Positions 47,433-56,684 are shown, counted from the first letter of the stretch. The stretch is 64,000 nt of DNA from Halomonas nitroreducens (GCF_003966155.1 NZ_RXNS01000008.1:1-64000); one strand, 5' to 3'. Notes: generated by a model not told the origin, from the sequence alone. Numbers and translations are program-made.

Positions 47433-48680
47433 ATGATGCCCAGGATCGTCTCTCTCGCCCTGCTGTGTGCCGCCCTGGCCGGTTGCCAGGCCCGGGCCGC
47501 CGCGCCAGAGCCCGTCGCCGCGAGCGGTGTGCCGGCCGCCGAGCGGGCGCAGACGGCTGGCTTCGATGCCTGGCGGGCGTCCTTCCGGGCGCGCGCCCGG
47601 GCGGCGGGTATCGCCGAGGCGACCCTGGCCCGCACCCTGGATGGCCTGCGCTATCGCCCCCGGGTCATCGAGCTGGATCGAAGCCAGCCGGAGTTCGTCC
47701 GCCCGCTCTGGGCCTACCTGGACAGTGCCGTCTCCGCGCCCCGGATCCGCAACGGCCGTGCGCGACTGGCCGAGCATCGGGCCGCCGCCCGGACGGCGGC
47801 CCGCCGCTACGGGGTGCCGGCCGAGATCCTGGTGGCCATCTGGGGCATCGAGAGCAGCTATGGGGGCTATCTCGGCGACTTCTCGACCCTCGAGGCCCTG
47901 GCCACCCTGGCCTACGAGGGGCGCCGCCGCGACTTCGCCCGGGACGAGTTGATCGCGGCGCTGCGCATCATCGAGGCCGGTGACATCGCTCCGGCACGCA
48001 TGGTCGGCTCCTGGGCCGGCGCCATGGGGCATACCCAGTTCCTGCCTTCGAGCTACCTGGCCTATGCGGTGGACGGCGATGGCGACGGGCGTCGCGACAT
48101 CTGGGGCAGCATTCCCGATGTGCTGGCCTCCACTGCCCACTACCTCGACGCGGCCGGCTGGCGCGAGGGAGAGGCCTGGGGCGTGGAGGTCGTGCTGCCG
48201 GCAGACTTCGACTACGGGCTGACCGATCCGGCGATCCGTCGCCCCAGCGCCGAGTGGGCCGCCGCCGGCATCCGGAGCCGGCAGGGCCGGCCGCTGCCGG
48301 CGCTCGCCGCCGCCGCGGTGATCGCTCCAGCGGGCGCCCGAGGTCCAGCCTTCCTGGTCGGCCACAACTTCCGGGTCATCCGCCGCTACAACAATGCCAC
48401 CAGCTATGCCCTGGCAGTGGCCAGCCTGAGCGACGTCCTCGCCGGTCGACCGGCCATCGAGGGGGCCTGGCCCCGGGAGGAACCCTCGCTGAAGCGCGCG
48501 CAAGTCAGCGAGATGCAACGTCGCCTGAATGCCCTCGGCCACGACGTTGGTGCGCCGGACGGCATCCTCGGGCCGAATACCCGGCGTGGTCTGCGCGCCT
48601 TCCAGCGTTGGCTCGGCCTGGTCCCCGACGGCTTCGCCACCCTCGGCCTGCTCGAGCGCCTGCGACACCAGACCCCGTGA
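47433..48680 (+). CDS. Lytic murein transglycosylase, MltB family lipoprotein
   Basis: A 415-residue lipoprotein with lipobox CAALAGC near residue 18. The catalytic domain (SLT_2) has VPAEILVAIWGIESSYGGYLGDFST with the catalytic Glu140, AGAMGHTQFLPSSYLAYAVDGDGDG and NNATSYALAVASLSD. A C-terminal peptidoglycan-binding domain follows (EMQRRLNALGHDVGAPDGILGPNTRRGLRAFQ, in part). It cleaves the glycan strand to 1,6-anhydroMurNAc, which feeds the recycling route of AmgK and MurU elsewhere in this window. The start is one of two adjacent ATG codons at 47433 and 47436, with AAGGAA upstream. Confidence 0.92.
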   Translation: MMPRIVSLALLCAALAGCQARAAAPEPVAASGVPAAERAQTAGFDAWRASFRARARAAGIAEATLARTLDGLRYRPRVIELDRSQPEFVRPLWAYLDSAVSAPRIRNGRARLAEHRAAARTAARRYGVPAEILVAIWGIESSYGGYLGDFSTLEALATLAYEGRRRDFARDELIAALRIIEAGDIAPARMVGSWAGAMGHTQFLPSSYLAYAVDGDGDGRRDIWGSIPDVLASTAHYLDAAGWREGEAWGVEVVLPADFDYGLTDPAIRRPSAEWAAAGIRSRQGRPLPALAAAAVIAPAGARGPAFLVGHNFRVIRRYNNATSYALAVASLSDVLAGRPAIEGAWPREEPSLKRAQVSEMQRRLNALGHDVGAPDGILGPNTRRGLRAFQRWLGLVPDGFATLGLLERLRHQTP

Positions 48681-48709
48681 TCCCCGGCATGACCTTCAGG
48701 AGACCTCCC

Positions 48710-49267
48710 ATGAGCGCCATCCTTCGCCCCCTGCTGCTGGCCGTGGCCCTGTGGCCGGCCCTGAGCTCGGCCGCCGCCCCCGACCGGGTGGTGGGCTGGA
48801 TCGAGACAGTGACGCTGGCACCCTGGGACGTGTCGGTCAAGGCCAAGCTGGACAGCGGCGCCCTGACCTCGTCCCTGGACGCCCGCCACATCGCACGTTT
48901 CGAGAAGGCGGGGGAGGAGTGGGTGCGCTTTCGACTGATGCTCGAGGACGAGGCCTCCGGCGAGACCTTCTCGATGACCCTGGAGCGGCCCCTCTACCGC
49001 GACATGGTGGTGCGCGGCGCCGGGGGACGCGACGAGCGGCTGGTGGTGTTGATGGACATCTGCGTGGGGCAGACCCGCTACGAGGAGGAGTTCAGCCTGC
49101 GCAATCGCGAGGAGATGACCTACCCCATGCTGCTGGGGCGCCGCACCATCGGGCATCTCGGCCGGCTGGACGTGCGCGAGACCTTCCTGACCGAGGCGGA
49201 CTGCGACGAGGCCTCGCCCCGGGTGCCCCACGCGCCCGACCGGGGCGAGACCGGCGACGCGGACTGA
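48710..49267 (+). CDS. RimB-like retropepsin-fold protease (PF05618), exported
   Basis: A 185-residue protein with a signal peptide (LRPLLLAVALWPALSSAAA). The mature part has VKAKLDSGALTSSLDA with Asp48 in a DSGA active-site motif, RPLYRDMVVRGAGG, and YPMLLGRRTIGHLGRLDV, as in the putative ATP-dependent zinc protease family now known to adopt a retropepsin-like fold (RimB, RloA types). The exported form differs from the cytoplasmic RimB that acts with RimK; its target is unknown. AGGAG lies seven bases before the ATG. Confidence 0.83.
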   Translation: MSAILRPLLLAVALWPALSSAAAPDRVVGWIETVTLAPWDVSVKAKLDSGALTSSLDARHIARFEKAGEEWVRFRLMLEDEASGETFSMTLERPLYRDMVVRGAGGRDERLVVLMDICVGQTRYEEEFSLRNREEMTYPMLLGRRTIGHLGRLDVRETFLTEADCDEASPRVPHAPDRGETGDAD

Positions 49268-49273
49268 GCCGCG

Positions 49274-49987
49274 CTAGAAGAGCCGGCTGAGCAGGGCGGT
49301 CACGGCGGTCTCCACCCGCAGGATGCGCGGCCCGAGGTGGATCCCCCGGCAGCCGGTGGCGAGCAGCCGCTCCACCTCCCAGGGGATAAAGCCGCCCTCC
49401 GGCCCGACCACCAGCAGGGTGGGAGTCTCGACACCCCGGGGGCAGGCCTCCGCCATGCCCGGATGGGCCAGCAGGCCCTGGCGACCCGCCAGCAGTGCGG
49501 GCAGGCGGTCCTCGACGAAGGGCCGGAAGCCCTTGGCCAGGGTCACCGTCGGCAGCCGGGTGTCCCGGGCCTGTTCCAGGCCCAGCACCAGGTGACGGCG
49601 GATCTTGTCGTCACCGAGTTCCGGCGACTGCCAGTAGCTCTTCTCCACCCGACGGGTGTTGAGCAGGGTCAGCTCCTTCACCCCCAGCGCCGTGACGTGT
49701 TCCAGGGTCCTGGCCAGCATGCGCGGGCGCGGCAGGGCCAGGACGAGGTGCACCGGCAGCGGTGGCGGCGGGGCCTGGTCGAGGCCGGACACGTCGAACA
49801 CCGCCTCCCGCTCGTCGAGGGTCAGCAGCGCGCCGCGTCCCAGCCGGCCGTTGGCGATGCCCAGCGTCATGACATCGCCGGCTCGCGCCCGATGGACCTC
49901 CGTGAGGTGCGCCAGGCGACGCGGGTCGCGGACCCGCGCCAGATGGTCGTTTTCGATGTCCTCGGGCGAGAGCAGGATCAGGTTCAT
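49274..49987 (-). CDS. rsmE: 16S rRNA (uracil-1498-N3)-methyltransferase RsmE
   Basis: A 237-residue SPOUT methyltransferase that makes m3U1498 in 16S rRNA. Motifs: LALPRPRMLARTLEHVTALGVKEL (in part), VVGPEGGFIPWEVE and LGPRILRVETAVTALL, the knot-forming signatures of RsmE. The start at 49987 gives the family N terminus; the open frame continues upstream to 50113, into the phaR promoter. It ends six bases from the convergent protease gene. Confidence 0.95.
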   Translation of the reverse strand: MNLILLSPEDIENDHLARVRDPRRLAHLTEVHRARAGDVMTLGIANGRLGRGALLTLDEREAVFDVSGLDQAPPPPLPVHLVLALPRPRMLARTLEHVTALGVKELTLLNTRRVEKSYWQSPELGDDKIRRHLVLGLEQARDTRLPTVTLAKGFRPFVEDRLPALLAGRQGLLAHPGMAEACPRGVETPTLLVVGPEGGFIPWEVERLLATGCRGIHLGPRILRVETAVTALLSRLF

Positions 49988-50010
49988 GGGGCCTCGTGAT
50001 GCCTTTTGCC

Positions 50011-50045
50011 TTGCATGGATGGTGGCGCGGTGCACAATAACTGCA
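50011..50045 (+). promoter_or_regulatory. Candidate phaR promoter with TGCA repeats
   Basis: TTGCAT (50011-50016) and CACAAT (50033-50038), spaced by 16 bases, could drive phaR. TGCA occurs at 50012, 50031 and 50042, overlapping these elements. PhaR regulators in other bacteria bind TGCA-rich sites and repress their own gene, so autoregulation is plausible. Confidence 0.35.
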
Positions 50046-50087
50046 TAAGGGGGCGACCGCCCACCTGCCACGACAAGGAGCAGCGCC

Positions 50088-50543
50088 GTGCGCGTGATTC
50101 GCAAGTATGCCAACCGCAGGCTCTATGATACCGAACAGAGCCGCTACGTGACCCTCGAGGATCTGCGGGGCCTGATCCTCGACGAGGTGCCCTTTCGCGT
50201 CGAGGATGCCAAGTCCGGCGAGGACCTGACCCGGACCATCCTGCTGACCATCATCATCGAGCAGGAACAGGCCGGGGGCGATGCCGAGGTATTCTCCAAC
50301 GATCTGCTGGCCCAGTTCATCCGCGTCTACGACATGGCCCAGCCGCTGCCCCTGGCGCGCTACCTGGAGCAGGGCACCCGGCTGATGCTGGAGCAGCAGA
50401 AGCGCATGCAGGACCAGTGGCAGCAGGCCATGCGCCATACCCCGATGGAGATGATGCGTGAGCTGGCCGAGGAGAACATGCGCTTCTGGCAGCAGAACCT
50501 CGGCGCGACCGGCAAGAAGAACGACGACTCCGAGGACAAGTGA
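50088..50543 (+). CDS. phaR: Polyhydroxyalkanoate synthesis repressor PhaR
   Basis: A 151-residue protein. The N-terminal DNA-binding/PHB accumulation domain is highly typical: VIRKYANRRLYDTEQSRYVTLEDLRGLI (in part). VPFRVEDAKSGEDLTRTILLTIIIEQEQ follows, then a Gln- and Met-rich C-terminal region that binds PHB granules in known homologues. PhaR represses phasin genes until polymer accumulates. The GTG start at 50088 has AAGGAG seven bases upstream; GTG at 50094 is possible. No pha synthesis genes lie in the window. Confidence 0.92.
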   Translation: MRVIRKYANRRLYDTEQSRYVTLEDLRGLILDEVPFRVEDAKSGEDLTRTILLTIIIEQEQAGGDAEVFSNDLLAQFIRVYDMAQPLPLARYLEQGTRLMLEQQKRMQDQWQQAMRHTPMEMMRELAEENMRFWQQNLGATGKKNDDSEDK

Positions 50544-50623
50544 ATCTACCCGGGGCGGCGGTCGGGAGCGGTTTCTGACATAATGCCGCGATGTTTCCCC
50601 GAGGTATTGAGGTAGAGCAGCGG

Positions 50624-51919
50624 ATGAAGGTTCTGATCATCGGCGGCGGTGGCCGCGAACATGCCCTGGCCTGGAAGGTCGCCCAGTCGCCCCGGGTCGA
50701 GACCGTCTTCGTGGCGCCCGGCAATGCCGGCACCGCCCGAGAGCCGGGACTCGAGAACGTGGCCATCGGCGTCGACGACCTGGACGGCCTGGTGGCCTTC
50801 GCCCGGGACGAGGATGTCGCGCTGACCATCGTCGGCCCCGAGGCACCGCTGGTGGCGGGCGTGGTGGACCGCTTCCGCGAGGCGGGGTTGGCGATCTTCG
50901 GGCCCACCGCCGGCGCGGCCCAGCTCGAGGGCTCCAAGGCCTTCACCAAGGATTTCCTGGCCCGGCATGCCATCCCCTCCGCCGAGTACCGCACCTTCGT
51001 GGCGGTGGAGCCGGCTCTCGCGTATCTCGCCGAGAAGGGCGCGCCCATCGTGATCAAGGCCGACGGCCTGGCCGCCGGCAAGGGCGTGATCGTCGCGGAG
51101 ACCGTCGAGGAGGCCGAGGCGGCGGTACGCGACATGCTCGAGGCCAATGCCTTCGGCGACGCCGGGGCCCGGGTGGTGATCGAGGAGTTTCTCGAGGGCG
51201 AGGAAGCCAGCTTCATCGTCATGGTCGACGGCGAGACGGTGCTGTCCCTGGCCACCAGCCAGGACCACAAGCGCGCCTTCGATGGGGATAGTGGCCCCAA
51301 TACCGGCGGCATGGGAGCCTATTCTCCGGCGCCGGTGGTCAGCGAGACGGTCTTCGAGCGCATCATGGCGCGGGTCATCCGGCCCACCGTGCAGGGCATG
51401 GCCGAGGAGGGCCACCCCTATACCGGCTTCCTGTATGCCGGGCTGATGATCGATACCGAGGGCAATCCCAAGGTGATCGAGTACAACTGCCGCTTCGGCG
51501 ATCCCGAGACCCAGCCGATCCTGCTGCGCCTGACCTCGGATCTCGCCGAGCTGTGCCTGGCCGGGGCCCGCGGCGAGCTGGCAGGGCACGGCTGTGACTG
51601 GGACGAGCGGGCCGCGTTGGGAGTGGTGATGGCCGCCGGCGGCTATCCCGGCAGCTACCGCAAGGGTGATGCCATCCAGGGCCTCGAGGCCGCCGAGGCC
51701 ACCGGCTGCAAGGTCTTCCACGCCGGCACCGCCGAGGGCGAGTCGGGCGAGGTCGTCACCGCCGGCGGCCGGGTGCTGTGCGTCACCGCCCTGGGCGAGG
51801 GCGTCTCCGCCGCCCGTGATCTGGCCTACCGGGGGGTGGCCGAGATCCACTGGCCGGAGGCTCTCTATCGCCGCGACATCGCCCACCGCGCCATCGCCCG
51901 CGAGCGCGGCGAGCGCTGA
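50624..51919 (+). CDS. purD: Phosphoribosylamine-glycine ligase PurD
   Basis: A 431-residue ATP-grasp enzyme that joins phosphoribosylamine and glycine in the second step of purine synthesis. It begins MKVLIIGGGGREHALAWK, then GPEAPLVAGVVDRF, GLAAGKGVIVAET, SQDHKRAFDGDSGPNTGGMGAYSPAP and EYNCRFGDPETQPIL, all family signatures. purH is not adjacent in this window. The start at 50624 gives the canonical N terminus. Confidence 0.96.
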   Translation: MKVLIIGGGGREHALAWKVAQSPRVETVFVAPGNAGTAREPGLENVAIGVDDLDGLVAFARDEDVALTIVGPEAPLVAGVVDRFREAGLAIFGPTAGAAQLEGSKAFTKDFLARHAIPSAEYRTFVAVEPALAYLAEKGAPIVIKADGLAAGKGVIVAETVEEAEAAVRDMLEANAFGDAGARVVIEEFLEGEEASFIVMVDGETVLSLATSQDHKRAFDGDSGPNTGGMGAYSPAPVVSETVFERIMARVIRPTVQGMAEEGHPYTGFLYAGLMIDTEGNPKVIEYNCRFGDPETQPILLRLTSDLAELCLAGARGELAGHGCDWDERAALGVVMAAGGYPGSYRKGDAIQGLEAAEATGCKVFHAGTAEGESGEVVTAGGRVLCVTALGEGVSAARDLAYRGVAEIHWPEALYRRDIAHRAIARERGER

Positions 51920-51950
51920 TCCTGCCGCCGCACAACAACAAGGAGGCTGC

Positions 51951-52385
51951 ATGGAGCGCGTCAGACTGGACTTTCCCGAGGCGGACATTCGCCATCGCCA
52001 CCCGCTAACGGTGCGGGTCACCGACATGAACTACGGCCGTCACCTGGGGCATGATGCCCTGGTGTCGCTGCTGCACGAGGCACGCATTTCGGCGCTGGCG
52101 GCGCTGGGGCTCGCCGAGGGCGACATGGGGGGCTACCCCAGCGTGGCCGCGGACCTCGCGGTGCAGTACCAGGCCGAGGCCCGCTGGCCCGACGCCCTGG
52201 TGGTCGATACCGCGATTCCCGAACCCTCGCGCAAGGCGATCACCGTCTACCACCGCATCCGTCGCGAGGCGGATGCGGCGGTCGTCGCCACCGCCCGCCT
52301 CAACCTGATGCTGGTCGATCCGGCGGTGGGCCGTCCGGTGCCGATCCCCGGTCCGGTGCGTGACTGCCTGACGGGAGCGGCCTGA
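51951..52385 (+). CDS. Acyl-CoA thioesterase-like hotdog protein (4HBT)
   Basis: A 144-residue protein with the hotdog pattern of the 4-hydroxybenzoyl-CoA thioesterase family: RVTDMNYGRHLGHDALVSLLHEARISAL, where MNYGxHLxxxxxxxxxxEAR replaces the usual D-x-N-x-H-x-N active-site motif. The substrate is unknown. AAGGAGG precedes the start. It overlaps prkB by one base (TGATG). Confidence 0.8.
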   Translation: MERVRLDFPEADIRHRHPLTVRVTDMNYGRHLGHDALVSLLHEARISALAALGLAEGDMGGYPSVAADLAVQYQAEARWPDALVVDTAIPEPSRKAITVYHRIRREADAAVVATARLNLMLVDPAVGRPVPIPGPVRDCLTGAA

Positions 52386-53257
52386 TGTCCCGCGAGTATC
52401 CGATCATTGCCGTGACCGGCTCCTCCGGGGCCGGGACCACCACGGTCAAGCGTACCTTCGAGCGCATGTTCGCCCGCGAGGACGTGCATGCCGCCTTCGT
52501 TGACGGTGACGCCTTCCATCGCTACACCCGCCAGGAGCTGGCGCGGATCTTCCGCGAGGAACCCGAGCGCAAGGACGAGCTCTCCCACTTCGCCGTGGAG
52601 GCCAACCTGCTCGACCACCTGGACGCGCTCTTCCAGGCGTACGGCGACAAGGGTGCCGGGACCTACCGGCACTATATCCACGCCGAGGACAAGGCGATGA
52701 TCGAGGCCGGCTACCAGGTCGGTACCTTCACGGAATGGCAGCCGCTGCCCACGGGCACCGACCTGCTGTTCTACGAGGGCCTGCATGGTGGCCTGGTCAC
52801 CGCCGAGCACGACATCGCACGCCATGTCGACCTGCTGGTGGGGGTCGCGCCGACCATGAACCTGGAGTGGATCCAGAAGATCGACCGCGACATGCGCTAT
52901 CGGGGCTACTCCCAGGAGGCGGTGATCGACACCATCCTGGGCCGCATGGACGACTATGTGCGCTATATCCAGCCGCAGTTCTCGCGCACCCATATCAACT
53001 TCCAGCGGGTGCCGACGGTGGATACCTCGAACCCCTTCGAGGTGCAGGACATCCCCACCGATGCCGAGTCTTTCGTAGTGATCCGTTTCCGTGATCCCGC
53101 CACCGTGGATTTCCCCTATCTGCTGGCGATGATCCAGGATGCCTTCATGAGCCGGCCCCACACCCTGGTGGTCCCGGGCTCGCGCCTGCCGCTGGCCATG
53201 GAGCTGATCCTGGGACCGCTGGTGCGTCACCTGCTGGCCCAGCGACGTTTCCGCTGA
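52385..53257 (+). CDS. prkB: Phosphoribulokinase-like protein PrkB
   Basis: A 290-residue P-loop kinase close to E. coli PrkB (289 residues). Walker A is GSSGAGTTTVK at about 11-21; FVDGDAFHRYTRQEL, FYEGLHGGL and MNLEWIQKIDRDM follow. The class I phosphoribulokinases of Calvin-cycle bacteria share the fold, but no RuBisCO or other cycle gene is in the window, and E. coli PrkB has no settled function. The substrate is thus unknown. Confidence 0.9.
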   Translation: MSREYPIIAVTGSSGAGTTTVKRTFERMFAREDVHAAFVDGDAFHRYTRQELARIFREEPERKDELSHFAVEANLLDHLDALFQAYGDKGAGTYRHYIHAEDKAMIEAGYQVGTFTEWQPLPTGTDLLFYEGLHGGLVTAEHDIARHVDLLVGVAPTMNLEWIQKIDRDMRYRGYSQEAVIDTILGRMDDYVRYIQPQFSRTHINFQRVPTVDTSNPFEVQDIPTDAESFVVIRFRDPATVDFPYLLAMIQDAFMSRPHTLVVPGSRLPLAMELILGPLVRHLLAQRRFR

Positions 53258-53293
53258 GCGCCAGCCGAGCCAACCGCCGAGGAGCCCGAATCC

Positions 53294-53638
53294 ATGGACT
53301 GCCTGTTCTGCAAGATCATCGACCGCGAGATTCCCGCCGACATCGTCTTCGAGGACGACGAGGTGCTGGCCTTCAAGGATCTCAATCCCCAGGCCCCGAC
53401 CCACCTGCTGATCGTGCCCAAGCGGCACATCGCCACCCTCAACGACATCGAGGAGGACGGCGACCTGGCTCTGGTGGGACGCCTGCAGTTCACCGCTGCC
53501 CAGCTGGCCAAGCAGGCCGGCTTCGCCGAGGATGGCTACCGGGTGGTGATGAATTGCAATGAGCAGGGAGGCCAGACGGTCTATCATATTCACATGCACC
53601 TGATGGGCGGTCGTCGCTTCACCTGGCCGGCTGGCTAG
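53294..53638 (+). CDS. HIT family protein (HinT-like purine nucleoside phosphoramidase)
   Basis: A 114-residue protein with the HIT fold: [27 protein letters not shown], then [32 protein letters not shown], where HxHxH is the catalytic histidine triad. This is the HinT (YcfF) type, hydrolysing nucleoside phosphoramidates. GAGGAG precedes the start. Confidence 0.94.
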   Translation: MDCLFCKIIDREIPADIVFEDDEVLAFKDLNPQAPTHLLIVPKRHIATLNDIEEDGDLALVGRLQFTAAQLAKQAGFAEDGYRVVMNCNEQGGQTVYHIHMHLMGGRRFTWPAG

Positions 53639-53695
53639 CCGGCGCTCTGCGGTTCGCCGCACGCCCCTGGCGCTCGACGCATCGGGTGCATGCCC

Positions 53696-53723
53696 ACGAC
53701 GCCGCCCCTCGGGGCGGCGTCGT
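53696..53723. terminator. Strong hairpin between the HIT gene and coq7
   Basis: ACGACGCCGCCCC and its exact complement flank a two-base TC centre, giving a 13-bp stem. No T-tract follows on either strand, so it may act as a Rho-dependent or pausing barrier rather than an intrinsic terminator. Confidence 0.55.
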
Positions 53724-53790
53724 CTCATGGGGCCTGCTCGGCGAGCGGCGACTCGGTTACAATGTCGCCACGACCGACCAAGGGGGTGTC

Positions 53791-54435
53791 ATGAACCGTC
53801 AGTATTCCCGTGCCGATGACCTGGTCCGCCAGTTCGATGCCGTGCTGCGCACCCTGGTGCCCCGCGCCGCCCAGCCCTCGCGACCCTCGCCGGCCGCGCC
53901 GGAGCTCCGCGACGACGCCATGAGCGAGCCGGAGCGGCGTCATGCCGAGGGCCTGATGCGCATCAACCATACCGGCGAGGTCTGCGCCCAGGCGCTCTAC
54001 CAGGGACAGGGACTGACCGCCAAGCTGCCCGAGATCCGCGGGCAGATGGAGGCTGCCGCCCAGGAGGAGATCGACCACCTGGCCTGGTGCGACGCCCGCC
54101 TGCAGGAACTCGACGGCCATACCAGCCGGCTCAATCCGCTGTTCTACGCGGCCTCCTTCGGCATCGGCGCGGTGGCCGGGGCTATCGGGGATCGCGTCAG
54201 CCTGGGCTTCGTGGCGGCCACCGAGGAGCAGGTGGGCCGCCATCTCGATGCCCACATGGCGGAGCTGCCGCCGGGCGACCATCGCTCGCGGGCGGTACTG
54301 CGCCAGATGGCCATCGACGAGGCCCATCACGCCCAGCAGGCGCTGGAGGCCGGCGGCGCCCGCTTCCCGCGACCGGTCAAGGCGGGCATGACCTTGATGT
54401 CCAAGGTGATGACCAAATCTGTCTACAAGCTGTAA
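53791..54435 (+). CDS. coq7: Ubiquinone biosynthesis di-iron hydroxylase Coq7
   Basis: A 214-residue di-iron monooxygenase that adds the last ring hydroxyl in ubiquinone synthesis. The ligands lie in two ExxH pairs with bridging glutamates: [52 protein letters not shown] and [16 protein letters not shown]. The N-terminal 45 residues are variable. The start at 53791 has AGGGGGTG upstream and TACAAT about 30 bases earlier as a possible -10. This replaces UbiF in many gammaproteobacteria and needs oxygen. Confidence 0.94.
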   Translation: MNRQYSRADDLVRQFDAVLRTLVPRAAQPSRPSPAAPELRDDAMSEPERRHAEGLMRINHTGEVCAQALYQGQGLTAKLPEIRGQMEAAAQEEIDHLAWCDARLQELDGHTSRLNPLFYAASFGIGAVAGAIGDRVSLGFVAATEEQVGRHLDAHMAELPPGDHRSRAVLRQMAIDEAHHAQQALEAGGARFPRPVKAGMTLMSKVMTKSVYKL

Positions 54436-54450
54436 GCGCCCCTGCGGGGC

Positions 54451-54481
54451 GAGCTGGAAGCTATCAGCTTAAAGCTTGAAG
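54451..54481. repeat. Left arm of a heptad-like inverted repeat
   Basis: This 31-base element starts GAGCTGGAAGCT and consists of degenerate AGCTT/CAGCTT heptads. Its complement, with 23 of 31 matching positions by my count, lies at 54539-54569. The first 12 bases are identical to the boundary of the tandem array at 1-121. Confidence 0.7.
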
Positions 54482-54498
54482 GCCCCCCAGCAACGCAA

Positions 54499-54538
54499 CC
54501 CCCACCGCGGACTGGCCGAGGTGGGGGGGGCGCTTTTT
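54499..54538 (+). terminator. Rho-independent terminator after coq7
   Basis: CCCCCACC pairs with GGTGGGGG (54499-54506 and 54520-54527), with an inner CGG/CCG extension, and five T residues follow at 54534-54538. A smaller GCCCC/GGGGC hairpin directly follows the coq7 stop at 54437-54450. The terminator lies inside the loop of the larger inverted repeat. Confidence 0.7.
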
Positions 54539-54569
54539 CTTCCAGCTTCGAGCTTGCGGCTTACAGCTC
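54539..54569. repeat. Right arm of the heptad-like inverted repeat
   Basis: The counterpart of the element at 54451-54481 in inverted orientation, starting CTTCCAGCTTCG and ending ACAGCTC. The two arms could form a 31-bp imperfect stem enclosing the coq7 terminator. It ends 17 bases before the speD stop. Confidence 0.7.
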
Positions 54570-54585
54570 CCGCGCTCCGCGCGGA

Positions 54586-55380
54586 TCAGTCCATGTTGCG
54601 GGAGTAGAAGATCTCCAGCATCTCCTTGCGCAGGCGCCCCTCGATGTCCCGGGCCTCCTCGAAGGTGATGTCCCGCCGCGAGGTGCCGAACAGATAGTTC
54701 TCCAGCTCGAAGTCCTTGAGCAGCATCTTGGTGTGGAACATGTTCTCCTGATACACGTTCACGTCCATCATCTGGTAGGCCTGCTTGGTGTCCTCGGCCA
54801 GGTAGTCCTGGATGGAGGTGATGTCGTGGTCGATGAACAGCTTCTTGCCGTCCACGTCCCGGGTGAAGCCGCGCACCCGGTAGTCCATGGTCACGATATC
54901 GGAATCGAAGCTGTGGATCAGGTAGTTCAGCGCCTTCAGCGGGCTGATGTGGCCACAGGTGGAGACATCGATGTCCAGGCGGAAGGTGCTGATGCCGTTG
55001 TCCGGGTGGGATTCCGGATAGCTGTGCACCGTGACATGGCTCTTGTCCAGGTGGGCGACCACGGTCTCGGGCAGCGGCCCCGGGCCCGGCTCGAGCTGCT
55101 CCGGGGCGGCCTCCTCCAGTTCGTGCTCGGCGATCAGGATGGTCACGCTGGCGCCATGGGGCTCGTAGTCCTGGCGCGAGATATTGAGCACATGGGCGCC
55201 GATGATGTTGGTCACATCCTTGAGGATCTGCGTCAGGCGCTCGGCATTGTAAAGCTCATCGATGTAGTCGATGTAGGCCCTGCGCTGCTCCTCGGTCTTC
55301 GCATAGCAGATATCGTAGATGTTGAAGCTCAGGGAGCTGGTCAGGTTGTTGAACCCGTGGAGTCGGAGATTGTCGGTCAC
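54586..55380 (-). CDS. speD: S-adenosylmethionine decarboxylase proenzyme
   Basis: A 264-residue proenzyme, the same length as E. coli SpeD and very similar along its length: [60 protein letters not shown]. Self-cleavage between Lys113 and Ser114 gives the pyruvoyl cofactor; Cys142 in [12 protein letters not shown] is also conserved. It makes decarboxylated SAM for spermidine synthesis; speE is not in the window. The start is GTG at 55380 with GGGAGG seven bases upstream; the open frame upstream is not family-like. Confidence 0.95.
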   Translation of the reverse strand: MTDNLRLHGFNNLTSSLSFNIYDICYAKTEEQRRAYIDYIDELYNAERLTQILKDVTNIIGAHVLNISRQDYEPHGASVTILIAEHELEEAAPEQLEPGPGPLPETVVAHLDKSHVTVHSYPESHPDNGISTFRLDIDVSTCGHISPLKALNYLIHSFDSDIVTMDYRVRGFTRDVDGKKLFIDHDITSIQDYLAEDTKQAYQMMDVNVYQENMFHTKMLLKDFELENYLFGTSRRDITFEEARDIEGRLRKEMLEIFYSRNMD

Positions 55381-55511
55381 GTCCGAGCCTCCCTCTGTGG
55401 CAGATGATGTCATCCCGACGAGCGGCGCCGGAACCCAGGCGTTCGAAAGGCGCGTATTATGCACAGCCACCGATGACGGCGCACCCGCCGGGCCACATTT
55501 TTTCGTCGCCC

Positions 55512-55931
55512 TCAGTCCTCGACGATGGTGAAGGAATGCGTCACTTCGACGCCCCCCCTGGCCAGCATGATCGAGGCGCTGCAGTACTTGTCGGCGGACA
55601 GCTCCACAGCCCGCTTGACCTGCTTCTCCTTGAGCCCCTGGCCGCTGACGGTAAAGTGCACGTGGATCTTGGTGAACACGCTCGGCACGCTGTCGGCGCG
55701 CTCGGCCTCGACGCTGGCCACGCAGTCGCTGACCGGGGCCCGGGACTTCTCGAGGATCTCCAGCACGTCGAAGGAGGTGCAGGCGCCCAGGCCCATCAGC
55801 AGCATCTCCATGGGCCGCGGGCCGGTGTTGTGGCCGCCGTGGTCGGGCGGGCCGTCGATGACCACACTGTGGCCGCTCCCGGCCTCGGCGACGAACTGGC
55901 GACCGTCGGTCCACTTGACGCTGGCTTTCAT
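55512..55931 (-). CDS. OsmC family protein (YhfA-like)
   Basis: A 139-residue protein with the OsmC/Ohr fold. The two redox cysteines are in [14 protein letters not shown] and [22 protein letters not shown] is the usual lead-in. The spacing and short length fit the YhfA-type OsmC proteins rather than Ohr proper. Reduction of organic peroxides is possible but not shown for this subgroup. AAGGAA precedes the start. Confidence 0.88.
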   Translation of the reverse strand: MKASVKWTDGRQFVAEAGSGHSVVIDGPPDHGGHNTGPRPMEMLLMGLGACTSFDVLEILEKSRAPVSDCVASVEAERADSVPSVFTKIHVHFTVSGQGLKEKQVKRAVELSADKYCSASIMLARGGVEVTHSFTIVED

Positions 55932-56012
55932 GGGCAGGGGTTCCTTCTCTTCGGTGGTGGAGGCATTGGCCCGGCATGCGGTCAGGCAGCATAGCAGCAG
56001 ATGGCCGTCGAC

Positions 56013-56684
56013 TCAGCCCCTGGACCCGCCGAGGGCCCGGTCCAGGGCCGCCAGGCGCGCGGGGGTGCCCACGTCGACCCAGGCACCGCGATGGTGGTGG
56101 CCCCCGACCCGGTCCTCGGCCATGGCCGCGCGCAGCAGCGGCGCCAGGGCGAAGGCCCCGTCGGGCCGGTCGGCCACCAGGACCGGGTCGAGCAGCGCCA
56201 GGCCGGCATAGGTCAGCCGCGGTTCGCCTTGTGCATGGACACGCCCCGCGGCGTCGAGGTGGAAGTCGCCCGCCGGGTGGTGGTCAGGATTGTCCACCAG
56301 CACCAGGCGCGCCCGGTCGTCGCCCAGCGGTGCCAGGGCAGACGGTGTAACGTCGCACCAGACGTCGCCGTTGACCAGCCAGAAGGGGGCCTCGCCGAGC
56401 AGCGGCAGGGCGCGGCGGATGCCGCCGCCGGTCTCCAGGGGCGTCGCCTCGCGGCTCCAGGCGATGCGCACGCCATGCTCGCTGCCGTCGCCCAGTGCCG
56501 CGATGATCTGCTCGGCACGGTAGCTGACATTGATCACCACCTCCCGGATGCCCGCGGTCGCCAGCCGCTCCAGGTGATGCACGATCAGCGGCTTGCCGGC
56601 CACCGGCAGCAGCGGCTTGGGGCAATGGTCGGTGAGCGGGCGCATGCGGGTGCCGAGACCGGCGGCCAGGATCATCGCCTTCAT
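56013..56684 (-). CDS. murU: N-acetylmuramate alpha-1-phosphate uridylyltransferase MurU
   Basis: A 223-residue nucleotidyltransferase. It has [25 protein letters not shown] (in part), with the GxGTRxRPxTxxxPKP signature, then [23 protein letters not shown] and [14 protein letters not shown]. MurU turns MurNAc-1-phosphate into UDP-MurNAc in the recycling route known from Pseudomonas, bypassing fosfomycin-sensitive synthesis. The gene overlaps amgK by four bases, and the amgK-murU pair divergent from lptD matches the Pseudomonas order. Confidence 0.93.
   Translation of the reverse strand: MKAMILAAGLGTRMRPLTDHCPKPLLPVAGKPLIVHHLERLATAGIREVVINVSYRAEQIIAALGDGSEHGVRIAWSREATPLETGGGIRRALPLLGEAPFWLVNGDVWCDVTPSALAPLGDDRARLVLVDNPDHHPAGDFHLDAAGRVHAQGEPRLTYAGLALLDPVLVADRPDGAFALAPLLRAAMAEDRVGGHHHRGAWVDVGTPARLAALDRALGGSRG

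Noticed and set aside
52385..53257. A Calvin-cycle phosphoribulokinase
   Set aside because: It matches the PrkB type of non-autotrophs, and no RuBisCO or other cycle gene is in the window.
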